A stretch of 55,435 bases of DNA from K189A clade bacterium (GTDB lineage: Bacteria; Pseudomonadota; Gammaproteobacteria; Pseudomonadales; Azotimanducaceae), in contig CABZTD010000011.1 in assembly GCA_902528515.1 (NCBI GenBank), positions 1-55,435 on the forward strand, given 5' to 3'. Made by a program: the position numbers and the translations under genes. The notes beneath the pieces are model-generated. The model did not search any database. It was not told where the DNA came from and saw only the letters and a program-made list of their open reading frames with translations. Positions 43,539 to 53,652 of the stretch are shown in pieces (position 1 is the stretch's first letter; each line of letters begins with the position of its first letter).

Positions 43539-43804
43539 GATCTTGCAGAGTACGAAAAGGGCGCAAAAGATTGAGTTGAATCCCATAGTAAGGCTGGAGC
43601 TCGCAGATATTGCGGGCGAACCAAGGCTTGATGTGTCTATTGCCTTGGCAGTAGAATTCGCGCCCTAATTTTGGACAGATGCCTTTGGGCAGCTGTCACG
43701 GAACAAAAGCCTGCTAGTAAACCAAAAACGCTAAAGCACACGGTTTGCGTTGAGGCCTCAGGGCTGCAAAGCAAGGCATCATTTGGAGAAGTTTGGAGAC
43801 GCCC

Positions 43805-44365
43805 ATCAATAAGACTAGCAAGCGAGTAGATCGCTCGTTGTTAAACGAAGACATTACTGCTGCAAATGTGCGTCTTGTAGGCGCGGACGGTGGTCAAAGA
43901 GGAATCGTTTCTCGAGCTGAGGCGCTGGCGGAGGCGAAAGCCTCAGGACTAGACTTGGTTTTGGTCGCTGCGGAGGCCGACCCGCCTGTTTGTAAGGTGA
44001 TGGATTATGGGAAGCACTTGTTTGAGCTGAAAAAAACAAAGGCTGCCCAACGCAAGAGGCAAAAGCAGATCCAAGTTAAAGAGATGAAGTTCCGTCCCGG
44101 TACTGAAGAGGGCGACTATCAGGTAAAACTACGCAACCTGAAGCGCTTTCTCGATGAGGGAGACAAAGCGAAGGTGTCTTTGCGTTTCCGCGGCCGTGAG
44201 GTGGTGCATCCTGAAATTGGGATGAAACTTATGACCCGGATAGCGCAAGATCTAGACGAACTGGGTTCCGTAGAAGCTGAACCAAAGTTCGAGGGTCGTC
44301 AGGTCATAATGGTTTTGGCTCCACGGAAAAATAGAAAAGCGCAGGCTCCGAAAGAGGCTTCTTAG
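43805..44365 (+). CDS. infC: Translation initiation factor IF-3
   Basis: A 186-residue IF-3 that binds the 30S subunit and checks the start codon. [19 protein letters not shown] begins the N-terminal domain; [13 protein letters not shown] ends it; the C-terminal domain has [15 protein letters not shown] and [14 protein letters not shown]. The start is taken as ATC at 43805, six bases after GGAG, because IF-3 genes are known to use AUU/AUC and to repress themselves through it; a TTG at 43793 overlaps that ribosome-binding site. Downstream come rpmI and rplT. Upstream thrS is missing, unlike in most relatives. Confidence 0.95.
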   Translation: MNKTSKRVDRSLLNEDITAANVRLVGADGGQRGIVSRAEALAEAKASGLDLVLVAAEADPPVCKVMDYGKHLFELKKTKAAQRKRQKQIQVKEMKFRPGTEEGDYQVKLRNLKRFLDEGDKAKVSLRFRGREVVHPEIGMKLMTRIAQDLDELGSVEAEPKFEGRQVIMVLAPRKNRKAQAPKEAS

Positions 44366-44483
44366 CACTACACCTTATGTATGTGTAAAGCGGCAAGGCC
44401 AAACAATAACTGAGGTTTAACAGACTTGGTCGAAATTTCGCTCGGCCCTGCAGGCAACCGATGAATCGCGTGGAGATAGGCTA

Positions 44484-44684
44484 GTGCCAAAAATGAAAAC
44501 CCACCGGGGTGCTGCGAAGCGTTTTCGCCGTACTGGCTCCGGTTTCAAACATAAGCAAGCTAACAAGAATCACATCCTCACAAAGAAAGCGCCAAAGAGA
44601 AAGCGTCAGCTGCGTGGCATGGAGGGTGTGGCTGCAGCTGATGTGCCTGGCTTGGTACGCATGCTGCCCAAGAAAGCGCGTTAG
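44484..44684 (+). CDS. rpmI: 50S ribosomal protein L35
   Basis: A 66-residue, strongly basic protein of the large subunit. The sequence [20 protein letters not shown] is typical; start is GTG 44484 after GGAGATAGG. The 118 bp before it, between infC and rpmI, contain a potential stem (GGCCAA with TTGGTC) and is where the L20-controlled leader lies in other gammaproteobacteria. rplT follows 8 bp later, translationally coupled. Confidence 0.97.
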   Translation: MPKMKTHRGAAKRFRRTGSGFKHKQANKNHILTKKAPKRKRQLRGMEGVAAADVPGLVRMLPKKAR

Positions 44685-44692
44685 GAGGACTT

Positions 44693-45064
44693 ATGCCAAG
44701 AATTAAGCGAGGTGTAGCGTCCAGAGCTCGTAGGAAAAAGATTTTAAAAGCTGCCAAGGGTTATTACGGCGCTAGAAGCCGCACTTTCAAGGTTGCCAAA
44801 CAGGCGGTCATCAAGGCGGGACAATATGCCTACCGCGATCGCCGCCAACGTAAGCGTCAGTTTCGAAGATTATGGATCGTTCGAATTAATGCGGCTGCCC
44901 GTGAACACGGCTTGTCATACAGCCGGTTTATTTCTGGTCTCAAAGAGGCTGGGATAGTGGTAGATCGTAAGGTGCTCGCAGACATTGCAATGCATGAGAA
45001 AGACACCTTCGCCGCGTTAGCTAAACGTGCGGGCGCAATGGTCGGAGCGCCCCAAGCGGCCTGA
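44693..45064 (+). CDS. rplT: 50S ribosomal protein L20
   Basis: A 123-residue basic protein needed for early 50S assembly; in related bacteria it represses rpmI-rplT by binding the leader RNA. Signatures: [37 protein letters not shown] and [17 protein letters not shown], followed by [15 protein letters not shown]. The start is ATG 44693, just after AGGAGG, the stop of rpmI. Two hairpins follow before pheS. Confidence 0.97.
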   Translation: MPRIKRGVASRARRKKILKAAKGYYGARSRTFKVAKQAVIKAGQYAYRDRRQRKRQFRRLWIVRINAAAREHGLSYSRFISGLKEAGIVVDRKVLADIAMHEKDTFAALAKRAGAMVGAPQAA

Positions 45065-45168
45065 CTTCGTTTCGGAGCAGCTCGAATTGCTCCAGAAACG
45101 CGATTTACAACAGACTGCCTTTAGGAGACCTTAGTATAGCGTTCTTCCTAGGGGCGTATGGTGCGCAC

Positions 45169-45204
45169 AAAGGGAAGGGCCTGGGTTCTTCCCTTTTTTT
45201 TGGC
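45169..45204 (+). terminator. Rho-independent terminator or attenuator between rplT and pheS
   Basis: AAAGGGAAG (45169-45177) pairs with CTTCCCTTT (45188-45196), loop 10 nt, followed by an eight-T run. pheST is regulated by attenuation in E. coli; here no Phe-rich leader peptide of the pheM type is obvious. An upstream hairpin (CGTTTCGGAGCA/TGCTCC-A-GAAACG, 45068-45100) lacks a T run and is probably a processing or stabilising stem after rplT. Confidence 0.75.
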
Positions 45205-45212
45205 CTTGATGA

Positions 45213-46265
<1,053 letters not shown>

Positions 46266-46286
46266 TACGAAGATTTAGGCGACACG

Positions 46287-48674
46287 ATGAAATTCAGCGA
46301 AGCATGGCTGCGCCAGTGGGTAAACCCGTCTCTTACCAGTGAGGAGTTATTGTTTCAGCTGACTATGGCCGGACTAGAAGTCGACAGTACGGAACCAGCC
46401 GCTCAATCTTTTTTAGGTGTTGTCGTGGGTGAAATTCTTAGCGTCCAACAACACACCGATGCAGACAAACTGCGGGTATGCGAGGTAAGCGACGGCGACG
46501 AGCGCTTTCAGGTTGTTTGCGGCGCGCCCAACGTGCGTTCAGGATTGAAGACCGCTTTCGCAAAAGTCGGAGCAGTCCTCCCCGGCAACCTCAAAATTAA
46601 GAAGGCCAAGCTGAGAGGTGTGGAGTCATTTGGCATGCTCTGCAGCGCTCAGGAATTAGGCATGGGTGATGAGGCTGATGGCATCATGGAACTTCAGCAT
46701 CCCGTCGGTGCGGATTTGGCTGAGATTGTTAATGCCGACCTACCATTGGATGACATAACCGTCGATCTTGATCTTACCCCAAACCGCGGTGATTGCCTGT
46801 CAATAAAGGGTCTTGCCCGAGAAGTTGGTGTTCTCAACAATCTCGAAGTGGCGTATCCAGTGATAGCGCCTGTGCTGGCGCAAAGCGATCGGAGTTTCCC
46901 GGTCACGCTTGATGCCAAGGCGCAATGCCCGAGGTATTTGGGCAGGGTAATCGAGGGTGTCGATTTAAGTCGTAAATCACCCGACTGGCTAACTCAGCGC
47001 CTGCGGCGCTGTGGCTTACGCACTATCGACCCAGTTGTCGACGTGACAAACTATGTGTTGATTGAGCTCGGCCAACCCATGCATGCCTTTGATCTCGACC
47101 GGTTAGATACCCAGATAACCGTGCGTATGGCTCAGCCGAATGACACGCTGGTGCTACTTGACGGACAAGAAGTCAAGCTTGACGCCGATACGCTGGTAAT
47201 CGCTGACGCGAGCGGACCAGTTGCCATCGCCGGCGTAATGGGTGGTAAGACATCCGGCGTACAGATCGGCAGCAGAAATATCTTTCTCGAGTGCGCATAC
47301 TTTTCGCCAATTGCTATTTCCGGCACCGCCCGGCGCTATGGCTTGCACACTGACGCATCGCATCGCTATGAGCGTGGCGTTGATTATGAGCTACCGTTCG
47401 AGGCTATAGAGAGAGCCACAGATATCTTGCTGAGCATCGTGGGCGGCACCGCCGGGCCAGTTATTGAATCCCTGGATGCTGCGTCCATGCCCAAGCAGCC
47501 TAAGGTGAAATTGCGTGAGCATAAGCTCAACGAAATGCTGGGTATTGAGGTGGATGTGGCTCAGGTGGACGAGGCGCTTCAACGTTTGGATTTTGCTGTA
47601 GCTGAGCGCAAGCAGTCTTCTGCGGGTGTGCAGTGGGAAATTACTGCGCCCTCGCATCGTTTTGATATTGCAATTGAGGCTGACTTGATCGAAGAAGTGT
47701 GCCGAATTTACGGGTACAACAACATTCCATTTAGACAGCCGAATGTTCAATTGCCCTTGGCCGCGGTGAGTTTGCAGCAGCACAGTGAGCGTCAGCTACG
47801 TCAGAGATTGACACACTTGGGTTTTCAGGAAGTCATTACCTACAGTTTTGTTGATCCAGCCATTGAAAGCGTCCTTAGCCGGAGTAACGGACTTATCGCC
47901 AAGGCGTTAACGAACCCGATGTCCTCAGAACAATCGGTGATGCGCACGAGTTTGCTGCCAGGGTTAATCGACGCTTATAAGAAGAATACTGCGCGCCAAC
48001 AGGACGCAGGGCGGCTGTTCGAGGCTGGCTTGGTGTTCAAACCCGTTGCAGGACTAGAGCAGGATCTAGCCGTTGGCGGCATTCTTTGGGGACGCCGAGA
48101 TTTGGAAGCATGGCATAGCGATAACGCCGTCGTAGATTTTTTCGATGCCAAGGGTGCGGTGGAGGAGCTGGGACAATGGGCGGGCCTGGATTTACGCTTT
48201 CAACCACTCCAGGACAGCATCTTGCACCCTGGCCAGAGTGCTGGCATCTTTCTGGGCGAAGAGCTTATCGGTCGTGTTGGCAGCTTGCATCCGGCGGTGG
48301 CTCGTCAGCTGGACATCGATTCGGTCTTTATTTTTGAGATAGACGGAGACGCGATTTTGCGGCGGCCAAGACGACGCCATGGAGTGGTGTCGCGGTACCC
48401 CTCCGTTAGACGTGATATCGCCGTGGTGGTGCAACAATACATAAGCGCGCAGGCAATATTAGACGTGCTTGCAGAGGGTATGGATAGTATTTGCACGAAC
48501 ATCACCTTGTTTGACGTCTATCATGGTGAGGGCCTTGATTCAAAAGAGAAAAGCCTTGCCATAGGGTTGACGCTGCAAAGCCAAGAGACCACCCTAGGCG
48601 ATGAAGAAATCAATGCCAGTGCGCAGGCCGCTTTGGCGTTGCTTGAGCAAAACTTCGGAGCTCGGCTTCGTTAG
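46287..48674 (+). CDS. pheT: Phenylalanine-tRNA ligase, beta subunit
   Basis: A 795-residue subunit with the usual domain order: N-terminal tRNA-binding/EMAP-like domain ([23 protein letters not shown]), B3/B4 editing domain ([18 protein letters not shown]), B5 and class II-like core ([25 protein letters not shown]), and C-terminal anticodon-binding fold ([22 protein letters not shown]). The editing site removes mischarged tyrosine. It is in one transcript with pheS and the downstream ihfA. Confidence 0.96.
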   Translation: MKFSEAWLRQWVNPSLTSEELLFQLTMAGLEVDSTEPAAQSFLGVVVGEILSVQQHTDADKLRVCEVSDGDERFQVVCGAPNVRSGLKTAFAKVGAVLPGNLKIKKAKLRGVESFGMLCSAQELGMGDEADGIMELQHPVGADLAEIVNADLPLDDITVDLDLTPNRGDCLSIKGLAREVGVLNNLEVAYPVIAPVLAQSDRSFPVTLDAKAQCPRYLGRVIEGVDLSRKSPDWLTQRLRRCGLRTIDPVVDVTNYVLIELGQPMHAFDLDRLDTQITVRMAQPNDTLVLLDGQEVKLDADTLVIADASGPVAIAGVMGGKTSGVQIGSRNIFLECAYFSPIAISGTARRYGLHTDASHRYERGVDYELPFEAIERATDILLSIVGGTAGPVIESLDAASMPKQPKVKLREHKLNEMLGIEVDVAQVDEALQRLDFAVAERKQSSAGVQWEITAPSHRFDIAIEADLIEEVCRIYGYNNIPFRQPNVQLPLAAVSLQQHSERQLRQRLTHLGFQEVITYSFVDPAIESVLSRSNGLIAKALTNPMSSEQSVMRTSLLPGLIDAYKKNTARQQDAGRLFEAGLVFKPVAGLEQDLAVGGILWGRRDLEAWHSDNAVVDFFDAKGAVEELGQWAGLDLRFQPLQDSILHPGQSAGIFLGEELIGRVGSLHPAVARQLDIDSVFIFEIDGDAILRRPRRRHGVVSRYPSVRRDIAVVVQQYISAQAILDVLAEGMDSICTNITLFDVYHGEGLDSKEKSLAIGLTLQSQETTLGDEEINASAQAALALLEQNFGARLR

Positions 48675-48686
48675 AAGGAGAGTCGA

Positions 48687-48731
48687 ATGATAATGACCAA
48701 AAAAGCGGGGAAAGGTTTTTGGGTGCACTGA
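48687..48731 (+). CDS. Short upstream ORF overlapping the ihfA start
   Basis: ATG 48687 has a good AAGGAG six bases before it and opens a 14-codon frame, [14 protein letters not shown], ending TGA at 48729-48731. The TTG start of ihfA (48719) lies inside it in another frame, so its translation could feed or block ihfA initiation. The peptide itself may have no function. Confidence 0.4.
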   Translation: MIMTKKAGKGFWVH

Positions 48732-49054
48732 CCAAGGCAAAAATGGCAGACCAACTTTTCGACGAATTAGGTCTGAATAAGCGGGAAGCCAAAGAAATGG
48801 TCGAATTGTTCTTCGATGAAATACTTCAGTCATTGGAGAACAACGTTCAGGTAAAACTTTCCGGGTTCGGCAACTTCGACCTACGGGAGAAGGGCGAGAG
48901 GCCAGGACGTAATCCTAAGACAGGGGAAGAAATTCCGATTACTGCCCGACGTGTCGTCACTTTTCGACCCGGGCAAAAGCTCAAGTCGCGAGTTGAAGCT
49001 TTTGTCAAGGTAAGCGATGAATTTGTCGGCGGTAATGACCGCTCGAGCGATTAG
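48719..49054 (+). CDS. ihfA: Integration host factor subunit alpha
   Basis: A 111-residue DNA-bending protein, partner of IhfB. It matches E. coli IhfA through [71 protein letters not shown]. No ATG fits: the natural start is TTG 48719, with AAAGG a few bases before. It stands directly after pheT, as in many gammaproteobacteria, and is followed by a MerR-type gene. A short ORF overlaps its start. Confidence 0.95.
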   Translation: MGALTKAKMADQLFDELGLNKREAKEMVELFFDEILQSLENNVQVKLSGFGNFDLREKGERPGRNPKTGEEIPITARRVVTFRPGQKLKSRVEAFVKVSDEFVGGNDRSSD

Positions 49055-49086
49055 CACTAGCGTCCGCGCGCCGAAAAGCGACTTGC

Positions 49087-49443
49087 ATGCTCGAAGCCAG
49101 TAATAACAAGGAACTTCCACCTATTCCTGGAAAGAGGTACTTCACCATTGGCGAAGTCAGTTCGTTATGCGACGTGAAACCCCATGTGCTGCGCTACTGG
49201 GAACAGGAATTCCCCCAGCTCAAGCCTATGAAACGCAGGGGCAACAGGCGCTATTACCAGCGTCAAGACGTGATCCTGGTGCGCCAGATTCGGGGGCTTC
49301 TTTATGAACAGGGGTTCACTATCGGTGGGGCTCGTCAACAATTGGTCGGCGAAGACGCTAAAGAGGACCGCATCCAGTCCGGTATTGTGATTAAACAGGT
49401 GATTGCTGAACTGGAACACCTTCTCCGTGAGCTTAAATCCTAG
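49087..49443 (+). CDS. MerR-family transcriptional regulator
   Basis: A 118-residue protein with a single winged-helix domain. YFTIGEVSSLCDVKPHVLRYWEQEFPQL is a full MerR HTH with wing (RRGNRRYYQRQDVILVRQI), and the rest forms a coiled-coil helix for dimerisation. It lacks the cysteine-rich metal pocket of MerR itself. Its place after ihfA is typical of proteobacteria, where the target is generally unknown. Distance from ihfA is 32 bp, so co-transcription is likely. Confidence 0.92.
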   Translation: MLEASNNKELPPIPGKRYFTIGEVSSLCDVKPHVLRYWEQEFPQLKPMKRRGNRRYYQRQDVILVRQIRGLLYEQGFTIGGARQQLVGEDAKEDRIQSGIVIKQVIAELEHLLRELKS

Positions 49444-49466
49444 GCAACTGCGAAACGGTAAAGGCT

Positions 49467-50195
49467 TTGTTTCACTTACGCGCGGCTCGCCAATCTCTAT
49501 CCCCAGCGCTGTCGATGGCTGGCAGTATCATGCTTTTGGCTGTGCTGAGCAGCCACGTTCGAAGCGAGCATACGGTTTCTTTAGGTACCTTCGCCTATGA
49601 GGCACGCATGGGGCCGCTGATCGCCGGTGAGTTAATATTCGATTTTCAGCGCCAATTCGATACCTACACATTTCTGGGCCAGTTTCAAACCTCGCGTAGC
49701 CTCAGCGCCTATTACACTTGGACCGGCACCTTCGCGGCAAAGGGCCTTTGGCACGGCAAAAACCCCAGGACGCAGAACTACTTGGTGCTGAGTGAAGGTA
49801 AAGACGAAGACTACAAAGTAGTAGTCATGAGTGAGTCAGACACACAAATCCTATTGGGGCGATTTAGCGAGTTCGCCGTCCAGGACAAGCCTCAAGGTAT
49901 CGATTTAATTTCAGCCCTACTTTTCACTCCGGGTTGTTACGACGGCGAATACGTGCACGATGGCGAGGACGCCTATCCGATCCGTCTAGATCGGATCAGC
50001 GAAGCAAAGCTGTCGCGCCTCAGCGGATTTTTTTCAGGCGCAGTGACGCGCTGCGACTACTCAGTCGTCACTCGGCGAAGCAAAACCCGACGATTACGAG
50101 TTTCAATGGCAGAAGTGGACGGCGTTTGGGTGGCTACTGAGGTTCGGATTCGCGTACCCTTTTTTCCGGACCCCGTGTTCCGAATGCGCAATTAA
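49467..50195 (+). CDS. DUF3108-like exported protein
   Basis: About 242 residues. A basic start (HLRAARQSLSPAL) and hydrophobic run (AGSIMLLAVLSSHV) look like a signal peptide; TTG 49467 keeps the basic part, while ATG 49515 would drop it. The mature part is beta-rich (FAYEARMGPLIAGELIFDFQR; TRRLRVSMAEVDGVWVATEVRI), matching DUF3108 periplasmic proteins of unknown role. AAAGG lies just before the TTG, perhaps too close. It is read 23 bp after the MerR-type gene. Confidence 0.7.
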   Translation: MFHLRAARQSLSPALSMAGSIMLLAVLSSHVRSEHTVSLGTFAYEARMGPLIAGELIFDFQRQFDTYTFLGQFQTSRSLSAYYTWTGTFAAKGLWHGKNPRTQNYLVLSEGKDEDYKVVVMSESDTQILLGRFSEFAVQDKPQGIDLISALLFTPGCYDGEYVHDGEDAYPIRLDRISEAKLSRLSGFFSGAVTRCDYSVVTRRSKTRRLRVSMAEVDGVWVATEVRIRVPFFPDPVFRMRN

Positions 50196-50250
50196 CTACG
50201 CGTCGAAAGTGAGCGGGCTGCGCCTTTTAATCTTTGGAGAGAGGAAATAG

Positions 50251-51603
50251 ATGGCAGAGAAAGAAGCGAAAAACCAACCATGGTTTTTACGGGGCAATTG
50301 GAGCCCAATGCCACAAGAGCGCACCGAGACCCAGCTATCTGTGCGAGGTAACATCCCATCCGATCTCAATGGTGTATATCTGCGCACTGGGCCCAACCCC
50401 AGGTCAGGCACCGGCCAACATTGGTTTCTTGGCGATGGCATGTTGCACGGTATACGGCTCAGTAATGGAAAGGCCCAGTGGTACAAGAATCGATTTTTGC
50501 AAACACCTGACATTACTGAGCCTCTTAGAGATCCGAGTGTCGGGCTTGGAGATTTGCGTCGCGGCAAGGGCAATACCCATGTTATTGCGCACAACAAAAA
50601 AATTCTTTGTCTAGAAGAAGCTCACTGGCCTTGGGAAATTGATGCCCAGCTAAATACGATAGGCTGCCAAAACTTCAATGAGGCTCTAACCTGCTCCATG
50701 ACCGCGCATCCCAAGGTATGCCCGACAACTGGTGAACTACTCGCCTTTAGCTACTTTAATTTTGAGCAACCCTATTTGAACTATATTCGTATCGGCGCCG
50801 ACGGTGAGCTTAAGCAATTAGAGGGCATCGAACTGCCGCAAATGGTCATGATGCATGACTTCAACATTACCGAAAATTATGTGGTGTTTATGGATCTGCC
50901 ATTGGCGCTCGATCTTGATTTGCTCGCAACTGGTATTCCATTTCGTTTTAAACGCGAGAGCGGCGCCCGCCTTGGCGTGATGCCTCGCAATGGCACGTCT
51001 AGTGATGTGCGTTGGTTCGAGATTGAGCCCTGTTACGTTTTCCATCAGGTCAACGCTTGGGATAAAGACGACGTAATAACGCTTTATGTTTCACGCCAAA
51101 ATTCGGCCTTTGGTGCAGACTCTGGAGACTACTCCGAGGTTGGTCGACTGCATCGCTGGACCATTGATCTAAGGCGAGGATTAGTAGGAGAGCAGCCCAT
51201 TGATGATAGGCCTGCGGATTTTGGACGAGTCAATGACACCATGGTTGGAAAAGAGTCGCGATTTGGATACTTGATGGCGTTAGACGGCGAGGGTAACAGC
51301 GAAGAACCCGTATACGGACCGCGTCTTTACCAATATGACCTGCATTCTGGCGAGTGTTCCGAACACTATTTAGGTGTGGATACGCGCGGTGCTGAGCCTG
51401 TTTTTGTGCCGGCAACCGACGCCAAGGCAGAAGACGAGGGGTGGGTGTTGAGCTTGGTGCACAGTGAAAGCACAGGAAGATCTCGGTTGATTATTGTCGA
51501 CGCTCTAGATTTTGCGGCTCCGCCGGTTGCAACGATCGAGCTGCCTTTTCGTGTGCCGTACGGAGCGCACGGAAATTGGGTTGCGGACAGCCAGCTGCAA
51601 TAA
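50251..51603 (+). CDS. Carotenoid oxygenase family protein (RPE65-like)
   Basis: A 450-residue non-haem iron, seven-bladed beta-propeller dioxygenase that cleaves a double bond in carotenoids, stilbenes or related polyenes. Four iron-binding histidines appear in separate blocks: SMTAHPKVCP, VMMHDFNITE, VFHQVNAWD and PYGAHGNWV. The opening YLRTGPNPRSG and GMLHGIRLSNG are also family marks. ATG 50251 follows GAGAGGAAAT. No carotenoid synthesis genes are near, so the physiological substrate (perhaps a lignin-type stilbene or an apocarotenoid) is unknown. Confidence 0.92.
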   Translation: MAEKEAKNQPWFLRGNWSPMPQERTETQLSVRGNIPSDLNGVYLRTGPNPRSGTGQHWFLGDGMLHGIRLSNGKAQWYKNRFLQTPDITEPLRDPSVGLGDLRRGKGNTHVIAHNKKILCLEEAHWPWEIDAQLNTIGCQNFNEALTCSMTAHPKVCPTTGELLAFSYFNFEQPYLNYIRIGADGELKQLEGIELPQMVMMHDFNITENYVVFMDLPLALDLDLLATGIPFRFKRESGARLGVMPRNGTSSDVRWFEIEPCYVFHQVNAWDKDDVITLYVSRQNSAFGADSGDYSEVGRLHRWTIDLRRGLVGEQPIDDRPADFGRVNDTMVGKESRFGYLMALDGEGNSEEPVYGPRLYQYDLHSGECSEHYLGVDTRGAEPVFVPATDAKAEDEGWVLSLVHSESTGRSRLIIVDALDFAAPPVATIELPFRVPYGAHGNWVADSQLQ

Positions 51604-51655
51604 CCAACACCGCAAACTTTCGAAGGGCAAAGGCATCGGCTATGATTCGGCTTTG

Positions 51656-51732
51656 CGGGGCGTAGCGCAGTCTGGTAGCGCACTTGGCTGGGGGCCAAGT
51701 GGTCGCAGGTTCAAATCCTGCCGTCCCGACCA
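51656..51732 (+). tRNA. tRNA-Pro (anticodon GGG)
   Basis: A 77-nt cloverleaf. Acceptor CGGGGCG (51656-51662) pairs with CGTCCCG (51722-51728) with one G-T wobble, followed by ACCA. The anticodon stem is CTTGG/CCAAG with loop CTGGGGG, anticodon GGG (51690-51692). The T arm is GCAGG-TTCAAAT-CCTGC. A decayed integrase lies downstream, so the 3' end is a likely attachment site. Confidence 0.96.
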
Positions 51733-51855
51733 AATTCTCTTCTCAAGACTTCTGTCGAAGTCTTAGCTAGATTATAAATCTCTGTTTTTATTCGATTAAT
51801 TGTCCAAAGAGATCTCACGGCGTCTCCTTGCATCTCACACGTCTGACGGCATATT

Positions 51856-51903
51856 TGTCGGTATAAGTCGTAATTTTGCGCTCTCAGGGAAAATATACCG
51901 ACA
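51856..51903 (+). repeat. Inverted repeat between tRNA-Pro and the integrase remnant
   Basis: TGTCGGTATA (51856-51865) and TATACCGACA (51894-51903) form perfect 10-bp arms 28 nt apart. They lie between the presumed attachment site and the integrase start, where arm-type binding sites or an autoregulatory operator of tyrosine integrases are often found. No second att copy was seen. Confidence 0.55.
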
Positions 51904-51921
51904 CTTACGAGTGAGCTCGAG

Positions 51922-52822
51922 ATAGCGAAGTTAACGGCTACGGCCGTACGAAACGCGGACGCTGCGGCAAAAAGCTACAAACTGACAGACGGCGGTGGCC
52001 TGTATCTCTTCGTTAATACTAAGGGAGCCAGGTATTGGCGCTACGACTATCGCTTTGCAGGGGCCCGAAAGGCCCTCGCATTAGGCGTGTATCCAGAGGT
52101 CAGTCTAAAAGACGCGAGAGAACGCCACGCAGGCGCTCGAGAGATGCTGGCCAACAACCTCGATCCAATCACCCAGAAGAAGCTTCAAAAGCTACGCGCT
52201 GATGTGGAATCCAATAATGCGTTTGTGGCAGTAGCGGACGAGTGGCGCGAGCGGCAATTGGCTGAAAAGTTCCAGGGCTACAGAGTTCGTAGCGAACGCA
52301 TCCTCTCGCAAGATCTTTATCCTGCGATTGGATTCAGACCAATCAAAGAGATCACTGCGGTTGAAGTACTTTCCGCTCTCCGTCTTATCGAGGAGCGCAC
52401 GATTGATATGGCCCACAGAGCACGCCAGCTGGCCAGTTTGATATCCCGCTACGCAATCGCCACAGGTCGTGCCGAAAGAGACCCAACGGCTGATTTAAAA
52501 GGCGCCCTGAAGACCAAGAAGGTGAAGCATCATGCTGCGATCACAGATCCTGCAGGTGTCGGGCGTTTACTCAGAGACATCCAACACTACGAGGGACGTC
52601 CTGTGGTCAAGGCCGCACTCGAACTGTCTGCGTTATTGTTCCAGCGACCGGGTGAGATACGCTAAATGAAATGGGAAGAGATCGACTGACGAGACAGTCG
52701 GTGGGAGATACTTGCGGCCAAGGTGAAGATGGATCGAGATCACATCGTGCCTTTGAGTCGGCAGGCGATTGAATTGCTGAAGCGCGTTGAACCAGTGAGA
52801 GGCTCTAGCCTTAGATCGAGAC
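51922..52822 (+). pseudogene. Decayed P4-type tyrosine integrase (DUF4102 family)
   Basis: The frame reads AKLTATAVRNADAAAKSYKLTDG, GGGLYLFVN, RKALALGVYPEVSLKDARE, which is the DUF4102/P4-type N-terminal domain; then a core-binding domain (RSERILSQDLYPAIGF) and the first catalytic arginine block LFQRPGEIR. Three signs of decay: ATA (51922) where ATG is expected, TAA at 52663 after RPGEIR (CAA in relatives) and TGA at 52687 (TGG in relatives). The HxxR and Tyr boxes are missing; homology fades near 52820. It is next to tRNA-Pro, its likely integration site. Confidence 0.8.
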
Positions 52823-53652
52823 CGCAAACCTTGGCAACACTATATGCGATTGGTAGATCAAAGCCCGGTACTAAGCTTGCATCTTGGTCTCTTATTCCGA
52901 GTGCCGCTGTTGCTCGGTCCTTGGCATCTGGTTGTCTTATTGCTGCCACAACTCCCATGCGACTAGCGCGAGAAAGTTTCTTGTCCTCTTTGTCTATTTT
53001 TTTATACACAGCTGCCCTAAAAGTTTTGTAATTGACAAAGTCTATGTAGCGGCAAGCTCTTCGCGCAAGAAGCCGTGCCACACAATCTTTCGGTAACGAC
53101 CTGAGCCCTGCAGGTGCATGTATTCGCGAAGCAGTGACGCTTGGTCTCTTGTCTGCTTATGTCTGATTGGCTACTAGCTTGAACCGATGGCGAGACAAAT
53201 CGCACGTCGAGATTAGTTGTAAATATCAGTATACGGACTCCCAAGCTGACAAGTAGGGGTGCTCTCTGAGCGGGTAGGTGATCCGGATTTTTATTTTGAG
53301 CTAGTTTGGGAAAACGAACTTGTTGCGAATACAGGCAAAAGGCTTCAAGGGTTTTAAAAGGGGGTAAAATCAGAAGCTTATGCTAAATTATTGATTTTTA
53401 AAAATAAATTTCGGATCGAACGGGACTCGGGAACCCACTTGAAAATTGATTTACATGGGTCGATTTCTTCTAACAATAGAATTCCGTCAAAATTTGCCTT
53501 CAAACATATTTCCCAAATTCTCCATATAGTTTGTGGCGGAACGTTTTGACCGCCTCTCTGTACCTTGTAACATCCACATGCTTTGGTTAGCCGTTGAAAA
53601 CGCAAAATACAGGGGCCGTCCAAAGAGTAACGCGACAACTGACAGGTGAACA
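52823..53652. other. Island remnant, no certain gene, AT-rich part
   Basis: Between the integrase stump and the aldo/keto reductase there is no gene I can support. On the minus strand a frame at 53081-52740 reads VYKKIDKEDKKLSRASRMG, IRQPDAKDRATAALGIRDQ, and could be a gene fragment, but it overlaps the integrase tail. Another minus frame at 53680-53378 is similar in status. From about 53240 to 53600 the sequence is clearly richer in A and T than its surroundings. I saw no repeat of the tRNA-Pro 3' end. Confidence 0.5.

Noticed and set aside
52823-53652. Second attachment-site copy (tRNA-Pro 3' end) as a right island border
   Set aside because: No repeat of the CCTGCCGTCCCGACCA-type end is visible in the rest of the window.
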